Below, one piece after another: positions 10,697 through 21,185 of a DNA stretch of 64,000 nt. The notes below the pieces were generated by a model. The model made no database searches. It was not told where the DNA came from and was given only the letters and a program-made list of their open reading frames with translations. The translations under genes were made by a program, and so were the position numbers. Position 1 is the first letter of the stretch. Every line of letters begins with the position of its first letter. The DNA is taken from positions 40,399,501 through 40,463,500 of the forward strand of contig NC_133184.1 in assembly GCF_049306965.1 (NCBI RefSeq). Reading direction: 5' to 3'. This DNA comes from Danio rerio. Taxonomy: Eukaryota > Chordata > Actinopteri > Cypriniformes > Danionidae.

Positions 10697-13600
10697 GCCT
10701 GTCTGTCTATCTATTGTTTGTTTGTTTGTTCGAACTATCATTTGTTCTATCGTTCTATCTATCGTTTGTTATCATTATATTGTTTGTTCTATCGTCCTTT
10801 CTATTTGTCATTTGTTCGTTCGTTCATTCCATCATTACATCGCTCTATCTATCATTTGTTCTATCATTATATTGCTTGTTTTATCGTTTTATTGTTTGTT
10901 CCATCGTTCTATCTACCGTTTGTTTTATCGTTATATTGAATGTTCTATCGTTTTATCTACCATTGGTTTTATCGTTACATTGCTTGTTCTATCGTTCTGT
11001 CTACCATTTGTTCTATCGTTTTATTGTTTGTTTTATCGCTCTATCTACCGTTTGTTCTATTGTTATATGGTTTGTTCTATCGTTCTATCTATCGTTTGTT
11101 TTGTTGTTAAATTGTTTGTTCTATCGTTCTATCTATCATTTGTTCTATCGTTATATTGCTTGTTCTATCGTTCTATCTACCGTTTGTTTAATCGTTATAT
11201 TGTTTGTTTTATCGTTCTATCTACTATTTGTTCTATCGTTATATTGCTTGTTCTATCGTTCTATCTACCATTTGTTCTATCGCTTTATTGTTTGTTCTAT
11301 CGTTATATTGTTTTTTCTATCATTATATTGTTTATTCTATCGGTATATTGTTTGTTCTATCGTTCTATCTACCATTGGTTCTATCGTTATATTGTTTGTT
11401 CTATTGTTCTATCTATCGTTTGTTCTATCGTTATATTGTTTGTTCTATCGTTTTATTGTTTGTTCTATCGTTCAATCTACCGTTTGATCTATCGTTATAT
11501 TGTTTGTTCTATTGTTCTATCTACCGTTTGTTCTATCGTTATATTGTTTGTTCTATTGTTCTATCTACCGTTTGTTCTATCGTTATATTTTTTTGTTCTT
11601 TCGTTCTATCTACAGTTTGTTATATCGTTATATTGTTTGTTCTTTTGTTCTATCTACCGTTTGTTCTATCGTTATATTGTTTGTTCTATCATTCTATCTA
11701 CTGTTTGTTCTATCGTTATATTGTTTGTTCTATCGTTCCATCTACCATTTGTTCTATCGTTATATTGTTTGTTCTATCGTTCTATCTACCGTTTGTTTTA
11801 TCGTTATATTGTTTGCTCTATCTATTTATTTACCATTTGTTCTATCGTTTTATTGTTTGTTCTATCGTTATATTGTTTGTTCTATCAATCTATCTACCGT
11901 TTGTTCTACTGTTATAGTGTTTGCTCTATCGTTCTATCTACCGTTTGTTCTATTGTTCTATTGTTTGTTATATCGTTCTATCTGCCGTTTGTTCGATCAT
12001 TATATTGTTTGCTCTATTGTGCTTTTTTATCTATCATTCGTTTGTTCTGTCTATCGTTTGTCCTATCACTATATTGTTTGTTCTATCATTCTTATATAAT
12101 ATATAATCTATCTATAGATCGATCGTTTGTTCATTCGTTCGTTCTTTCGTTTATTCGTGCGTGTGTGTTCGTTTATTTAATTCATTCCCTTGATTATACG
12201 TCTGGTTGTTCTATCGTTATATTATTTGTTCTATCATTCTGTCTAGCTAACGTTTGTTTGTTCGTTCTTTCTATCGATCATTCGTTCGGTCATTCTATTG
12301 TTTGTCTTATCATTATATTGTTTGTTTTATCATTCTTTCTATTGTTCGTTTGTTTGTCCTATCGTTATATTGTTTGTTCTATCATTCTTTCTATCTATCT
12401 ATCGTTCGTTTGTTTATTCTATCAATATATTGTTCTTTCTATCGTTTGTTTGTTTGTTCTATCATTATATTTTTTGTTCTATCATTCTTCCTATCTATCG
12501 TTTGTCCCTGTGTGTGTGTGTTTGTCTGTTCATTATTTATTTTAGTCCCTCGATCATTCGTTCAATTGTTCTATTGTTATATTATTTGTTCTATCATTTT
12601 ATCTATCTGTTTGTTAGTTCGATCGTTCTGTCTATCACTATATTGTTTCTTCTATCATTCTTTCTATCTATAATTCATCTATTCGATTGTTCTATCTATT
12701 GTTTGTTCTATCATTATATTTTTTGTTCTATTCTGTCTATCTATCGTTCGTTTGTTCGATCTATCAATCGTTCTGTCCTTCTATCTATCGTTTGTTCTAT
12801 TGTTACATTGTATGTTCTATCGTTCGATTGTTCTATCGTTATATTGTTTGTTCTATCATTCTTTCTATATCGTTCATTCATTCATTCATTCATTGACTCG
12901 ATTATTCGTTCAATCATTTTATCCATCACTGTTTGTATGTGTAATGTTTATTTATATATGTATGTATATACAGTCAAGACCGAAATTATTCAAACCCCTG
13001 GCAAATTGTGACTTAAAGTTACTTAATTATTTTTTTTTTATTATAAAGTTTACTTTGAATAACTTTTGTACCTTTTGTAGTTATCTTTTAAGTAAAAAAA
13101 ATTGCTGGTTGAATAAATATATATACACACAAATTATTGCAGGTGCAGAATAAAAATACACATTTTATAATTTAAATCTTACGGAATACATTAATTAGTT
13201 GATCACTGAATAGCGTACAAACACTATAGAAGCTTTGTTTTATAATTTGATAACATATAATTAATATTACTTTTAAAAGCATAATAAATCAAATAAAAAA
13301 TCACTATAGATGGAATTATTTCTAAACTGATACAATCATAAACAGATATTCTTATTTTCAATTATGTGTGAATTCATTGCTTTTTTTTATTGTCCTCACT
13401 TGTACTTGAATGTGTATGTCCTGTGCAGAGATGGACAAGGTGTGCAAATCCCAGTGGTGAGCATGTTTTCACTCTCCTCCAATGTGACCAGCGCGGATGT
13501 TTTCAACAGCATCCAGATGTCCCTTAACAACTGCAGCCGGACATACTCGCACTGTCCCATTAAACTTCAGCACCAGCTCTCCTATCACGGTACGCATTTA

Positions 13601-15765
13601 TCTCTAATCCCGTCCCTCTGTTCATATCCACCACTTCACTTCTCCACTCAACAGATATGATAGCACCAGTCATGACGAACACACCGATAACACTGCCTTT
13701 CATTTGGCCTCTATAATATTATTTCAAGAAGCTCTGTTTATCTCCTGGAAGCCATTAGTTCTGAAGCACCTCTTTCTGTTTAGTGGAGAGCCTGTGCATG
13801 GCCCAGAAGACCAAGTGTGATGTGCAGTACTCAGATTGCTCGGATATTAGCGGGATTCCCAACTGTCAGTGCCTTCCTGGGTACTTTAAAAGGAACCCAG
13901 AAGACATGACCTGCAGAGGTACAACATACACTTTTTTTGTTTTGTTTGATTCGATAGTGTGATTATGGCTCATGTTTAAATGAATGCCTATTGCTATGTT
14001 GTTTTAGACTGTGGAGATGGACTCAAGCTTGTTAATGGCAAATGTGTCGAGTAAGTATATTGTTTATTAATGCGTAAACAGCCGCTCAGATGTTTGGCAA
14101 TAAGATATTTTGCAGAAAACAAGTCAGACATCACTGCATCACAAACTGGGTCAAAATGGGGTATGGACCATTTCAATGTGGTCGTGCCATTACGCTTGAA
14201 CAACTAAATGAATGTTTCAGTCTATGTAACAGATTATATTTTAATTACATTACAATACTAATGCTGTAGAAGGAACTTTACGAAGTTAAAAATAGTCACA
14301 TAAACCTTTCACCAAAAGTGTATCGGTGGCTGAAAAATACTAGCCATGCATGTACTGTAGTCTATTGCATTGCTTACGAGGTAAACTGAGATAAATTGCA
14401 TTTGCAATAGTGTACAACTTGCATTTTATAATTTAAATCAGATAAAGGGTTATAAAAAGTTTCATTCCCCTCACTACACACTGAATGAATGAATGAATGA
14501 ATCAATCAATCAATCAATCAATCATTATTTCAATTAATCAATCAATCATCATTTCAATCAATCATTTTGTGGAACCCACTGGTCCTACTGCACCCAACCC
14601 GGTCTGAGCTGGTAACCTAACCAGTGATTCTTTGCATGGGACTCGGTTGCTCTAACAAGGAGGCTAAAGAACATGGCCTCCAGTGTCTGTTGCTAGAGTA
14701 CCTTTTGAGGTCAGAGGAGTGAGGTTTACCTGCATAGCACTTCGCTAGCTGGCCTCTGTTACACTCAGCCCTCTAAACCTCACTCCCATCGCAGACGAGG
14801 CCCCACATGTAACCCACTGAGTTGGTCTGAGCTGGTATTTAAACTAGCGATTCTTTGTATGGGAGTCGGTTGCTCTAAAAAGGAGTCCAAAGAACATGGC
14901 CTCTAGCTAGCGTCTGTCACTAGAGCACCTCTTGAGGTCAGAGGAGTGAGGTTTAACTGCATAGCACTTCGCTAGCTGGCCTCAGTCACACTCACCCCCC
15001 TGAACCTTACTCCCATCCTAGAAGAGCTACCAAATGTAACACAGCAGTCCTACTTCACCAAACCCACACTGAGCTGGGATTGAACTGGTGATTCTTTGTA
15101 TGGGAGTTGGTTGCTCTAACTACAAGGCTAAAGGCTATGGTTGTTAGCCACTTTGTTAGCTGGCTTCTGTTTTGTACCACACAACAAGCCCTTTATATTT
15201 AACTGTATTCAGAACAGAAAAAGGAATGAGATATATGACAATAGAACAACCAAAAATAATAGTGGCTTTTACTATGCACATTAAAGTCTTAACAAATTTG
15301 TTGAAATGTAGACACGTGATGCAATCTACAAAGCCCCCTTAGATTTCTAGTTAGGCATTAATCCAAATGAATGGCCAATTTGTGCTTGTTTTGCTTGCTT
15401 AAAGCTAATTGGATGAAATAAGTCACTTTGAAATAAAAGGTGCAGCACATTCAGGGTAAAATAATTGATTTTCTAAAAATACTTTAAACGGTGGTTCATT
15501 CCGCTGTGGCAACCCCTGATAAATCAGGGGCGAAGCTGAAATGATAGTGAGTGAATTATTGTTAGTAAATTCCATGAATTGCATCAAATCCTTTATTGTT
15601 TTTTTGCATTTAGTATTTGTTTTGTTTTGTTTTATTATGTATTTTACATTAACAACAAAGAAAAAAGCTAACAAAAAATCTTTTTGACCTTTTCAGATGC
15701 ATGTTTGGATTTGGAGGTTTCAACTGCAATAATTGTAAGATTTAAATTTATACTGGTACTTATAC

Positions 15766-15843
<78 letters not shown>

Positions 15844-17126
15844 CAACAGTTCTGTCTGGTTCTCGAATCTGATTGGCTGATAGCCGTGCGATATTCTGCA
15901 ATATCAGTACTCCTACAGCCTTTTTACCCTTTGTGTATTACTCCGCACACATACACCCAGCAAAAAGCAGACACTACAGATCTAAAGTTTAAAAGATACT
16001 CTTAACTGTTTTAACAGCTGTTTAACTGTCAGCTTATGATTTGAATCCAAGGCGGAAGAAAGTAGTTCCTCATACAAAAGGGTTTTTGAGACTCTTCATG
16101 TTTGATTTAGTTTTTATATACACAATTATGCCGTCAAACTGTTGTATAAACGCAATATTACACTCGTAGCAGTGCGATATGGCTGTATATTGGCACTGGT
16201 GGAGGCACTAAGGCACTCGGCCGCAACGCATGCCTCCCACCAGTGCCGAAATACAGCCATATCGCACTGCTACTCGTGTGATATTGCTCATATATATACT
16301 TTAAATTATTAATAATTAAGCTGAAATAGTGCCATTATATTAATAATCTTGATTGTGTCTAATAGTCTATAAGCTGATAGCCGTGGTGGTCTCGCCTGCT
16401 GGAGGAGCTCTTCTGTTGATTGTGGTCATTGCTCTTATTGTCACCTGCTGCAAGTACGATTACAATAAAAAATACACAACCTCCATACTTTACAGATGAA
16501 TATCTTGGGAAAAATTTAACAAAACCACAAAAATGTCTCAAAAGCATTTTTCACTGCATCCTCAGAAAAGACAAAAACGACATCAACAAGATCATCTTCA
16601 AAAGTGGAGAGCTTCAGATGTCGCCATACGCAGAGTTTCCTAAGAGCAATCGCGTGTCCATGGAGTGGGGTAGAGAGACTATCGAGATGCAGGAGAACGG
16701 CAGTACAAAAAACCTCCTGCAAATGACTGACATTTATTACTCGGTATGTAATCATGCACTTACACATTACCAGCTGTAAAATGATCTTGTAGTTTGAGAT
16801 TTCACTGATATATTCAGTACATATGTTTCATGTGCTAGGGGGCGATAATATAAATGCATAAAGTACTCTTAGCTAGAAATATGGTAAATGCCTTTACTTT
16901 TAATGTGGCATTAAACAAACATCTCACTACTACAATGTAAATAGCAGCTAGTACACAACGTATAGATGACAACAATTTTAATAAATCCAAAAATGCTTAG
17001 ACGTATATTGTACATAATCGAAAACTCATAGTTACTGGCTTATAAAAAGGCCTTGGATCATCAGATGTGTACACCATTTCAAGTTTTATTGCCAATGCAA
17101 GCACAGGCACGCTAACACAGCGGCAT

Positions 17127-17217
<91 letters not shown>

Positions 17218-19824
17218 GCCGCTGTATATATATATCTATACATCAATTAACAGAATAACAACATGACAACTGTGATATGCATATAATCTTTTTAAACATG
17301 AGCTAAATAGCCACTCTCAACCACGCTTAAACACCAATCAAAATTTTACCTTTCCTAACAGACTGTTCTTAACTAAAATAACGCTATTTTAGTTTATTAT
17401 TCACTCTAGGAAGACTATACACACTCAAGAAAAGGATTTTTTTTTGCTGCTTGCTTTAAACTACTTAACACATTTCTTGAGATTTTTTGGGACATCTTAA
17501 TTCAAAGTCAAAGTCAGCTTTATAGTCAATTCAACCACATGTACAGGACATATAGAAAATCGAAATTAAGTTACTCTCAGACCCTAAGTGCCTAACATAT
17601 AATGTTAATACAAAAAGTTGAGTTTTAGGGAAGAATTTACAATAAATACAATTATACATTAAATGTAATCTAAATATATACCAAAAATGTCGTCTAAATA
17701 TATACATGAAATGTAACCTAAATATATACATAAAATGTAGTCTAAAGAATAAAAAAGAAAGAATAAGAATTTGTAAACAATACAATACAATGACAATTAA
17801 GGGCATATGGCAATGAGGGCAAACCAGAGTTGTGCTGAACATAATTGTTTTATGTTCAATCCACTTCAATTTGTTAGTGTAACTTAATCGATTTGTGTTG
17901 GGACAACTGAAATAAATTATGTTTAACTCTGCATTTTTTACAGTGCACTTGGAAAATGTTATTTTTAAGTAGAAAATCCCATTAAACATTAATGGTAAAA
18001 TTGGCTTTGTAAAGCTGGAATTAAACTGGCATTTGATGAAGGCAAAAATAGCACTGTCAATCACTTAAATGTAATCTGATTCATTGCATAATGTTGTGAT
18101 ATAGTAAATCTAATCAATCTCATTCATTCATTCATTCATTTTTCTTTGGCTTAGTCCCTTTATTCATCAGGGGTCGCTACAGTGGAATGAACCGCCAACT
18201 TATCCAGCATATGTTTTACACAGCGGATGCCCTTCCAGCTGCAACCCAGTACTGGGAAACATCTATACACACTCATTCACACACACTACGGCCAATTTAG
18301 TCTATTTAATTTACCTCTACCGTAGTTTTTGGACAGTGGGGGAAACTGGAGTACCCAGAGGAAACCTACGCCAACACGGGGAGAACATGCAAACTCCATG
18401 CAGAAATGCCAACTGGTCCAGCCAGGACTTGTACAAGTGACCTTCTTTTTGTGAGGCGACAGTGCTAACCACTGAGCCACTGTGTCGCCACCTTATCAAA
18501 CTCAATTTCATCAAATATTACATTTAACCAAAATTACCCCCCTTCCCCCTAAAAAAGCATTAATAGCTATAAATGTGGGAGAGCGTTGATATTGTGTGAT
18601 TGTATTGTATTGCAATATGGAACAATTAAATGTTGATGTTAAATCAAAAGTAATTTACAAATACTTGAAAATGAAATGATTTAATGACAATAATTATCTA
18701 TGGTTACAACTCAATTAATTACAAAATAACTGTATAAAATGATAAAATATGAAATGATAAAACTTATGATAGTAATTGTACTTAGTTTAAATGTAAAATT
18801 AAAGTTACCAGAGGTAGAAGGAGAGACACAGGGGGAGGGAGAGAGAGACAAAGAGAGCAGGCCCAGAAGTTAGCCTGATTGCAGTAGAGTCAGAGAAGAT
18901 AGACTCCAGAGGAGGAGAGGAGCAGAGCAGGAGAGAAGCAGACCAGGAAAAGAGACAGAGCAGAGTTTTACACCTATTTTGTATCTTTCTTGACCATGTG
19001 ACTAAAGCCCAAATGCTGAAACATTCAAACTGACCAATCAACATGTGACCACATCATAAAATCTCCAAAGTCCACATATCAGGCCCTGATCTTATCAGTA
19101 TCTGCCTTTGGAGTCAGTATGGACCTTCATGAGTCAAGAAGACATGTTTTGCCATATAAACAAATGCATATGATAATTTAGTCTCTTACAACATGAAAAG
19201 CATCATGTAGATGAAAAAGTTAACAAAAAACAGGTTTAGAAAGAATTATATTTAGATTAAACATGGAACAAACAATCTTTAGGCTATGATTGCCATGTTA
19301 TGTTTTTTCAAAAGGTGCAACTAAATTTGAGTTTAGCTATTTATTATTTATAGACCATTTTTTGCTGCTACAAGACAGTTTTGTTACCATTTGTTTTGTG
19401 TAATGTCTGGAATGTTAGGGTCAAATAACTGCATTCTATATATATTCATTTACAATCAGTTGAATGAAATGTAGGATGACTTGCTCAGGTTCGGGGTGGA
19501 GTGAGTGCATTAAATTTAACAAAAACAAATTGATCCATCTTCAGATAACTAATTACATTAATTCTTAAAAATAACAGTTCTGCTAAAAATGTATAAATCA
19601 CCCTACTTCTCATGACCATTCACGTCCTGGTGCATTTTCCAAATAATTTGTTAATTTGTGACTGCTGTTCTCTTTTGTAGCCTGCACTGAGAAACTCCGA
19701 CCTGGAGCGTAATGGTCTGTATCCATTCTCGGGCCTTCCTGGTTCAAGGCATTCCTGCATCTATCCGGCTCAGTGGAACCCTTCCTTCTTAAGCGACGAT
19801 TCACGCCGAAGAGACTACTTTTGA
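5919..19824 (+). CDS. heg1: heg1 (heart of glass), 3' part of the gene, 12 exons
   Basis: HEG1 is a single-pass endothelial and endocardial membrane protein. Its cytoplasmic tail binds the FERM domain of KRIT1 (CCM1) and controls heart growth and vessel stability. Exons read here: 5919-7418, 9826-9939, 10074-10196, 10280-10371, 10512-10567, 13429-13589, 13784-13918, 14008-14050, 15697-15734, 16366-16453, 16566-16743 and 19681-19824. All have AG and GT borders and matching phases, and after the 2-nt start they sum to 890 codons including stop. The order is mucin domain, two EGF modules, membrane-proximal ectodomain with a Cys-rich third module, transmembrane helix and tail of about 105 residues. 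The tail segments NGSTKNLLQMTD and SRRRDYF match vertebrate HEG1 as I remember it. The first exon starts mid-codon, so the signal-peptide exon lies further upstream. Introns are loaded with SINEs, minisatellites and MITEs. Confidence 0.93.
7899..8135 (-). mobile_element. tRNA-derived SINE sharing the DANA tail
   Basis: Read on the minus strand, the head contains a box-A-like TAGCCTAGTGGTTAGTGC and a box-B-like GAGTTTGATTCCC, as in a tRNA-derived Pol III promoter. The other half is the DANA-type tail (GCGGTTCATTCCGCTGTGG, then GGGACTAAGCCGACA). It lies in the heg1 intron 7419-9825. Nothing else could be assigned in that intron, which is otherwise AT-rich with no exon-like frame. Confidence 0.75.
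9826..9939 (+). CDS. heg1: heg1 EGF-like exon 1
   Basis: The acceptor CCTTTTAG and donor GAAG|GTAAGA bound a phase-1 to phase-1 exon, the usual layout for a shuffled EGF module. The peptide runs HVCGPKTCANGGHCVRS and on to CQCLSAWTGPFCTE. It carries six cysteines in EGF order and the ANGG turn. No calcium-binding DxDE start is present, so this is a non-calcium EGF. Confidence 0.9.
10074..10196 (+). CDS. heg1: heg1 calcium-binding EGF exon
   Basis: This phase-1 to phase-1 exon encodes DVDECVNSPCPQGSVCVNT and then GGSFSCECDLGFDLEDGRSC. The DVDEC start, the N...F/Y hydroxylation-type segment (CVNTGGSFSC) and six cysteines define a calcium-binding EGF domain. Human HEG1 likewise has a plain EGF followed by a calcium-binding one. 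Confidence 0.92.
10280..10371 (+). CDS. heg1: heg1 post-EGF ectodomain exon a
   Basis: The acceptor TTACCTTGCAG is followed by VKTFLGTFTVNNSLHLRNLG and LHELHREIQQL, leaving in phase 0. The FLGTFTV strand followed by an amphipathic helix is the start of the membrane-proximal globular region found after the EGF pair in HEG1. The fold (possibly SEA-like) is inference. Confidence 0.85.
10512..10567 (+). CDS. heg1: heg1 post-EGF ectodomain exon b
   Basis: This small exon encodes LNASLSIFHGYRRFTLGKR, with an NAS sequon. It runs from acceptor GGTTTTTCAG to donor AAAAG|GTGAG, phase 0 to phase 2. It precedes the 2.9-kb intron that carries the large minisatellite. Confidence 0.85.
10650..12900 (+). 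repeat. Large pyrimidine-rich minisatellite in a heg1 intron
   Basis: About 2.2 kb of degenerate tandem repeat. The clearest higher-order unit is about 44 bp, made of a 20-bp half (TTCTATCGTTATATTGTTTG) and a 24-bp half containing TTCTATCTACCGTTTG. It grades into simpler CTGT, TCTA and TTCG steps at the edges. The consensus has no TAA, TAG or TGA in any forward frame, so long forward frames (up to about 640 codons) exist but are not genes. It lies wholly within the intron 10568-13428. Nothing was assigned in 12960-13428 before the next exon. Confidence 0.9.
13429..13589 (+). CDS. heg1: heg1 post-EGF ectodomain exon c
   Basis: Entered in phase 2 after GTCCTGTGCAG and left in phase 1 at CACG|GTACG. 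The peptide includes GVQIPVVSMFSLSSNVTSAD and then an NNCSRTYSHCPIK stretch, giving two cysteines and two sequons. It continues the membrane-proximal globular ectodomain. Confidence 0.88.
13784..13918 (+). CDS. heg1: heg1 cysteine-rich (third EGF-like) exon
   Basis: This phase-1 to phase-1 exon encodes VESLCMAQKTKCDVQYSDCS and later GIPNCQCLPGYFKRNPEDMT. It has six cysteines and a CQCLPGY half-module typical of EGF C-terminal halves. Together with the next two exons it forms the cysteine-rich stalk before the membrane. Confidence 0.88.
14008..14050 (+). CDS. heg1: heg1 stalk mini-exon 1
   Basis: A 43-nt exon encodes DCGDGLKLVNGKCV, between TTGTTTTAG and the consensus donor GTAAGT. It is phase 1 to phase 2. 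It is kept because its phases fit both neighbours and the CGDG...NGKC pattern matches the HEG1 stalk. Confidence 0.82.
14571..15180 (-). repeat. Tandem tRNA-like SINE-derived units, about 2.5 copies
   Basis: Units of roughly 223 and 242 bp repeat, aligned on CTGAGCTGG at 14604, 14827 and 15069. On the minus strand each has a tRNA-like segment. The clearest is the last: GTAGTTAGAGCAACCAACTC followed by a box-B-like AGTTCAATCCC. A relative with a better box B (GGTTCGATCCC) lies near 53530-53640. This suggests tandem amplification of a tRNA-derived SINE inside a heg1 intron. (TGAA)n and (TCAA)n stretches lie just upstream at 14483-14560. Confidence 0.6.
15489..15554 (+). mobile_element. DANA SINE tail fragment
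   Basis: GGTTCATTCCGCTGTGGCAA followed by CCCCTGATAAATCAGGGGCG matches the 3' tail of the DANA-type SINEs at 18121 and 34916, in the opposite orientation. Only the tail is present. Confidence 0.7.
15697..15734 (+). CDS. heg1: heg1 stalk mini-exon 2
   Basis: A 38-nt exon with acceptor GACCTTTTCAG and donor AATT|GTAAG. Joined in phase 2 to the previous mini-exon it reads ECMFGFGGFNCNN, the last cysteine-bearing piece before the membrane helix. Vertebrate HEG1 has a comparable CPFGFGGLNC segment, which supports this very short exon. Confidence 0.85.
15768..15838. repeat. (TA)n microsatellite
   Basis: About 70 bp of uninterrupted TA repeat, immediately upstream of the foldback element at 15842. 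Confidence 0.95.
15842..16290. mobile_element. Foldback MITE with a 57-bp hairpin next to the heg1 TM exon
   Basis: The start contains GATAGCCGTGCGATATTCTG. The right part is a strong inverted repeat: 16152-16206 (GCAATATTACACTCGTAGCA onward to GGTGGAGGCA) pairs with 16230-16288 (TGCCTCCCACC onward to GTGATATTGC) with only a few mismatches, around a 23-nt loop. The hairpin ends about 80 nt before the acceptor of the transmembrane exon. No coding frame was seen. Confidence 0.7.
16366..16453 (+). CDS. heg1: heg1 transmembrane exon
   Basis: Acceptor TGTCTAATAG, donor CTGCAA|GTACG; phase 1 to phase 2. The peptide FYKLIAVVVSPAGGALLLIV continues VIALIVTCCK. This is a single hydrophobic helix followed by a cysteine pair and a basic stop-transfer, as in HEG1. 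Skipping this exon alone would shift the frame. Confidence 0.93.
16566..16743 (+). CDS. heg1: heg1 cytoplasmic tail exon 1
   Basis: Encodes KDKNDINKIIFKSGELQMSP, then a YAEFPKSN segment, an EWGRETIEMQENG segment and STKNLLQMTDIYYS, ending in phase 0. This is the conserved juxtamembrane tail of HEG1, where the family is known to bind RASIP1. Confidence 0.93.
17118..17224. repeat. Perfect palindrome: (TA)n flanked by CAGCGGCATTAT arms
   Basis: CAGCGGCATTAT at 17118-17129 and its exact complement ATAATGCCGCTG at 17213-17224 bracket about 83 bp of alternating TA. The whole 107-bp tract is self-complementary. It lies in the last heg1 intron. Confidence 0.9.
17659..17747. repeat. Short tandem repeat, about 30-bp units
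   Basis: About three diverged copies of a unit containing AAATGTAATCTAAATATATA (variants ATGTCGTCTAAATATATACA and AATGTAACCTAAATATATAC). Apart from this, the palindrome and the SINE at 18121, the intron 16744-19680 shows no feature I can name. Confidence 0.7.
18121..18491 (-). mobile_element. DANA-type SINE, near full length
   Basis: On the minus strand it starts GGCGACACAGTGGCTCAGTG followed by GTTAGCACTGTCGCCTCAC. It passes through the conserved GGAGTTTGCATGTTCTCCCC block and ends with the GGCGGTTCATTCCACTGTAG tail and (ATGA)n. These are the hallmark modules of the zebrafish DANA tRNA-derived SINE. It is intronic in heg1. Confidence 0.92.
19681..19824 (+). CDS. heg1: heg1 last coding exon, KRIT1-binding terminus
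   Basis: After CTCTTTTGTAG the phase-0 exon reads PALRNSDLERNGLYPFSGLP, then GSRHSCIYPAQWNPSFLS, then DDSRRRDYF and TGA. The terminal Tyr-Phe and preceding basic residues are the known docking peptide for the KRIT1 FERM domain. They are intact here. Confidence 0.96.
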   Translation, partial: PALRNSDLERNGLYPFSGLPGSRHSCIYPAQWNPSFLSDDSRRRDYF

Positions 19825-20391
19825 CAGCTTTACCCAGCAGGCATGCAATCTTGATGCTGCATGTAAGCTCTCTTGGCCTGTTGCAGATCCTGTAGCTCGA
19901 TTCTGACCACTAAAGGCCTTTGAATGTGAAAATGAGCTGGCAGGAAAAGGCCATTATCTGTGAGACTGGATGAAAGCCGCAGAGCCCTGTCGGGGTCAAT
20001 TTAGCATTCGGACAAAGTGCCACAAAAAGATTTTAGTATGGAGCTGATGAAGTGATGTTCTCCGCTCCCCACAGACCGCTTATTATTAAGCGCAAGTCAG
20101 CGAATTTAGACTAGACGGAGGAAGAATAACAACACAAGATGCCTGAGCTACAATCTAAATTTATATTATGAAAGTTTGCACTATGAACTTCTCACACAGA
20201 TATTATTTCAAATGGAGAAAGCCATAAATGTATCATATTTATACTTGGAATGATTTACCCAGCTGGTTTGTACTGTGTTAAGGTTTTGTGAAGGACAAAA
20301 TATCTGGATGTTTGTTTGAGTATGTGCATCAATAGCTGAAGAGATAATTTACCCCTAGATTTTAATTCTGTCATTATTTACTGTCGTACAC

Positions 20392-21185
20392 GGATGTCCA
20401 AACTCAATCCTGGAGTGCTGGTGTCCTGCAGGCTTTAGCTTCAACCGTAATTAGACATCTTAATCAGCTAACCAAGCTCTATCTAGGCCAGGGGTGCTCA
20501 ACCCTGTACCTGGAGATAGGAATGGCTGACATGAAACTGACGTTTCAACACCGTGTCCAGATCCCGAAACACTGCACTGAAGCATGATCCGAAACACCCA
20601 GGTCTCACTGGAAGTACTAGGTCATCCGGAGAAGTACTTCTCGCATACTGATTTTCGAATTCTTTGAATTCGGACATACTACTCAGCTCACATACTGATT
20701 TTTGCGTATTGCATAGTATGGAAGTATGCAGTTTTGGACGCAGCCACGATCTCTGCAAGTTAGTCAGGAACTCTCACCACTTCACTAAATGACTTGAAGC
20801 TTCAACTCTACAACGTGAGGTTTGATACCTCAATTTGGTTAACTTTTTCTTCGCTGAAGCTATTCCAGAGAAATACATAAAAATGACCACTAGGTGTCAC
20901 TGTAGAGTGGGGTTTCTAAACGTTTCGAAGCTTTGAAACATTTGCTTTGACTGTTTCAGTGTTTCATGAAGCCTCGCTTTGCCCATCACTACTTGGAGAT
21001 CTACCTTCTTACAGAGTTCAGCTCCAACCCTGATCAAACACACCTGAGCCAATTAATTAGGACCTGAACAGCACTGGATAATTACAGGCAGGTGACTAGG
21101 ACACCCCTGATCTAGGCATACTAGAAACTTCCAGGCAGGTGTGTTGAGGCAAGTTAGAGCTAAACTATGCGGGAGTTTGGGCACC
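20392..21185. mobile_element. Nested MITE-like elements in the heg1 3' region
   Basis: The outer ends are GGATGTCCAAACTC and GAGTTTGGGCACC, an imperfect inverted repeat. Inside, an AGGGGTGCTCAACCCTG ... GACACCCCTGA repeat is itself interrupted at about 20517-20997. The interruption carries GTTTCAACACCG / GAAACACTG and GTTTCAGTGTTTCATG motifs. The duplicated CTGGAGAT flanks this inner insertion imperfectly. Non-coding. Confidence 0.5.

Noticed and set aside
10627-12673. Very long overlapping forward reading frames rich in Leu, Tyr, Cys and Ile
   Set aside because: They arise from a tandem repeat whose unit lacks stops in all frames; they sit inside a heg1 intron and show no domain or codon pattern.
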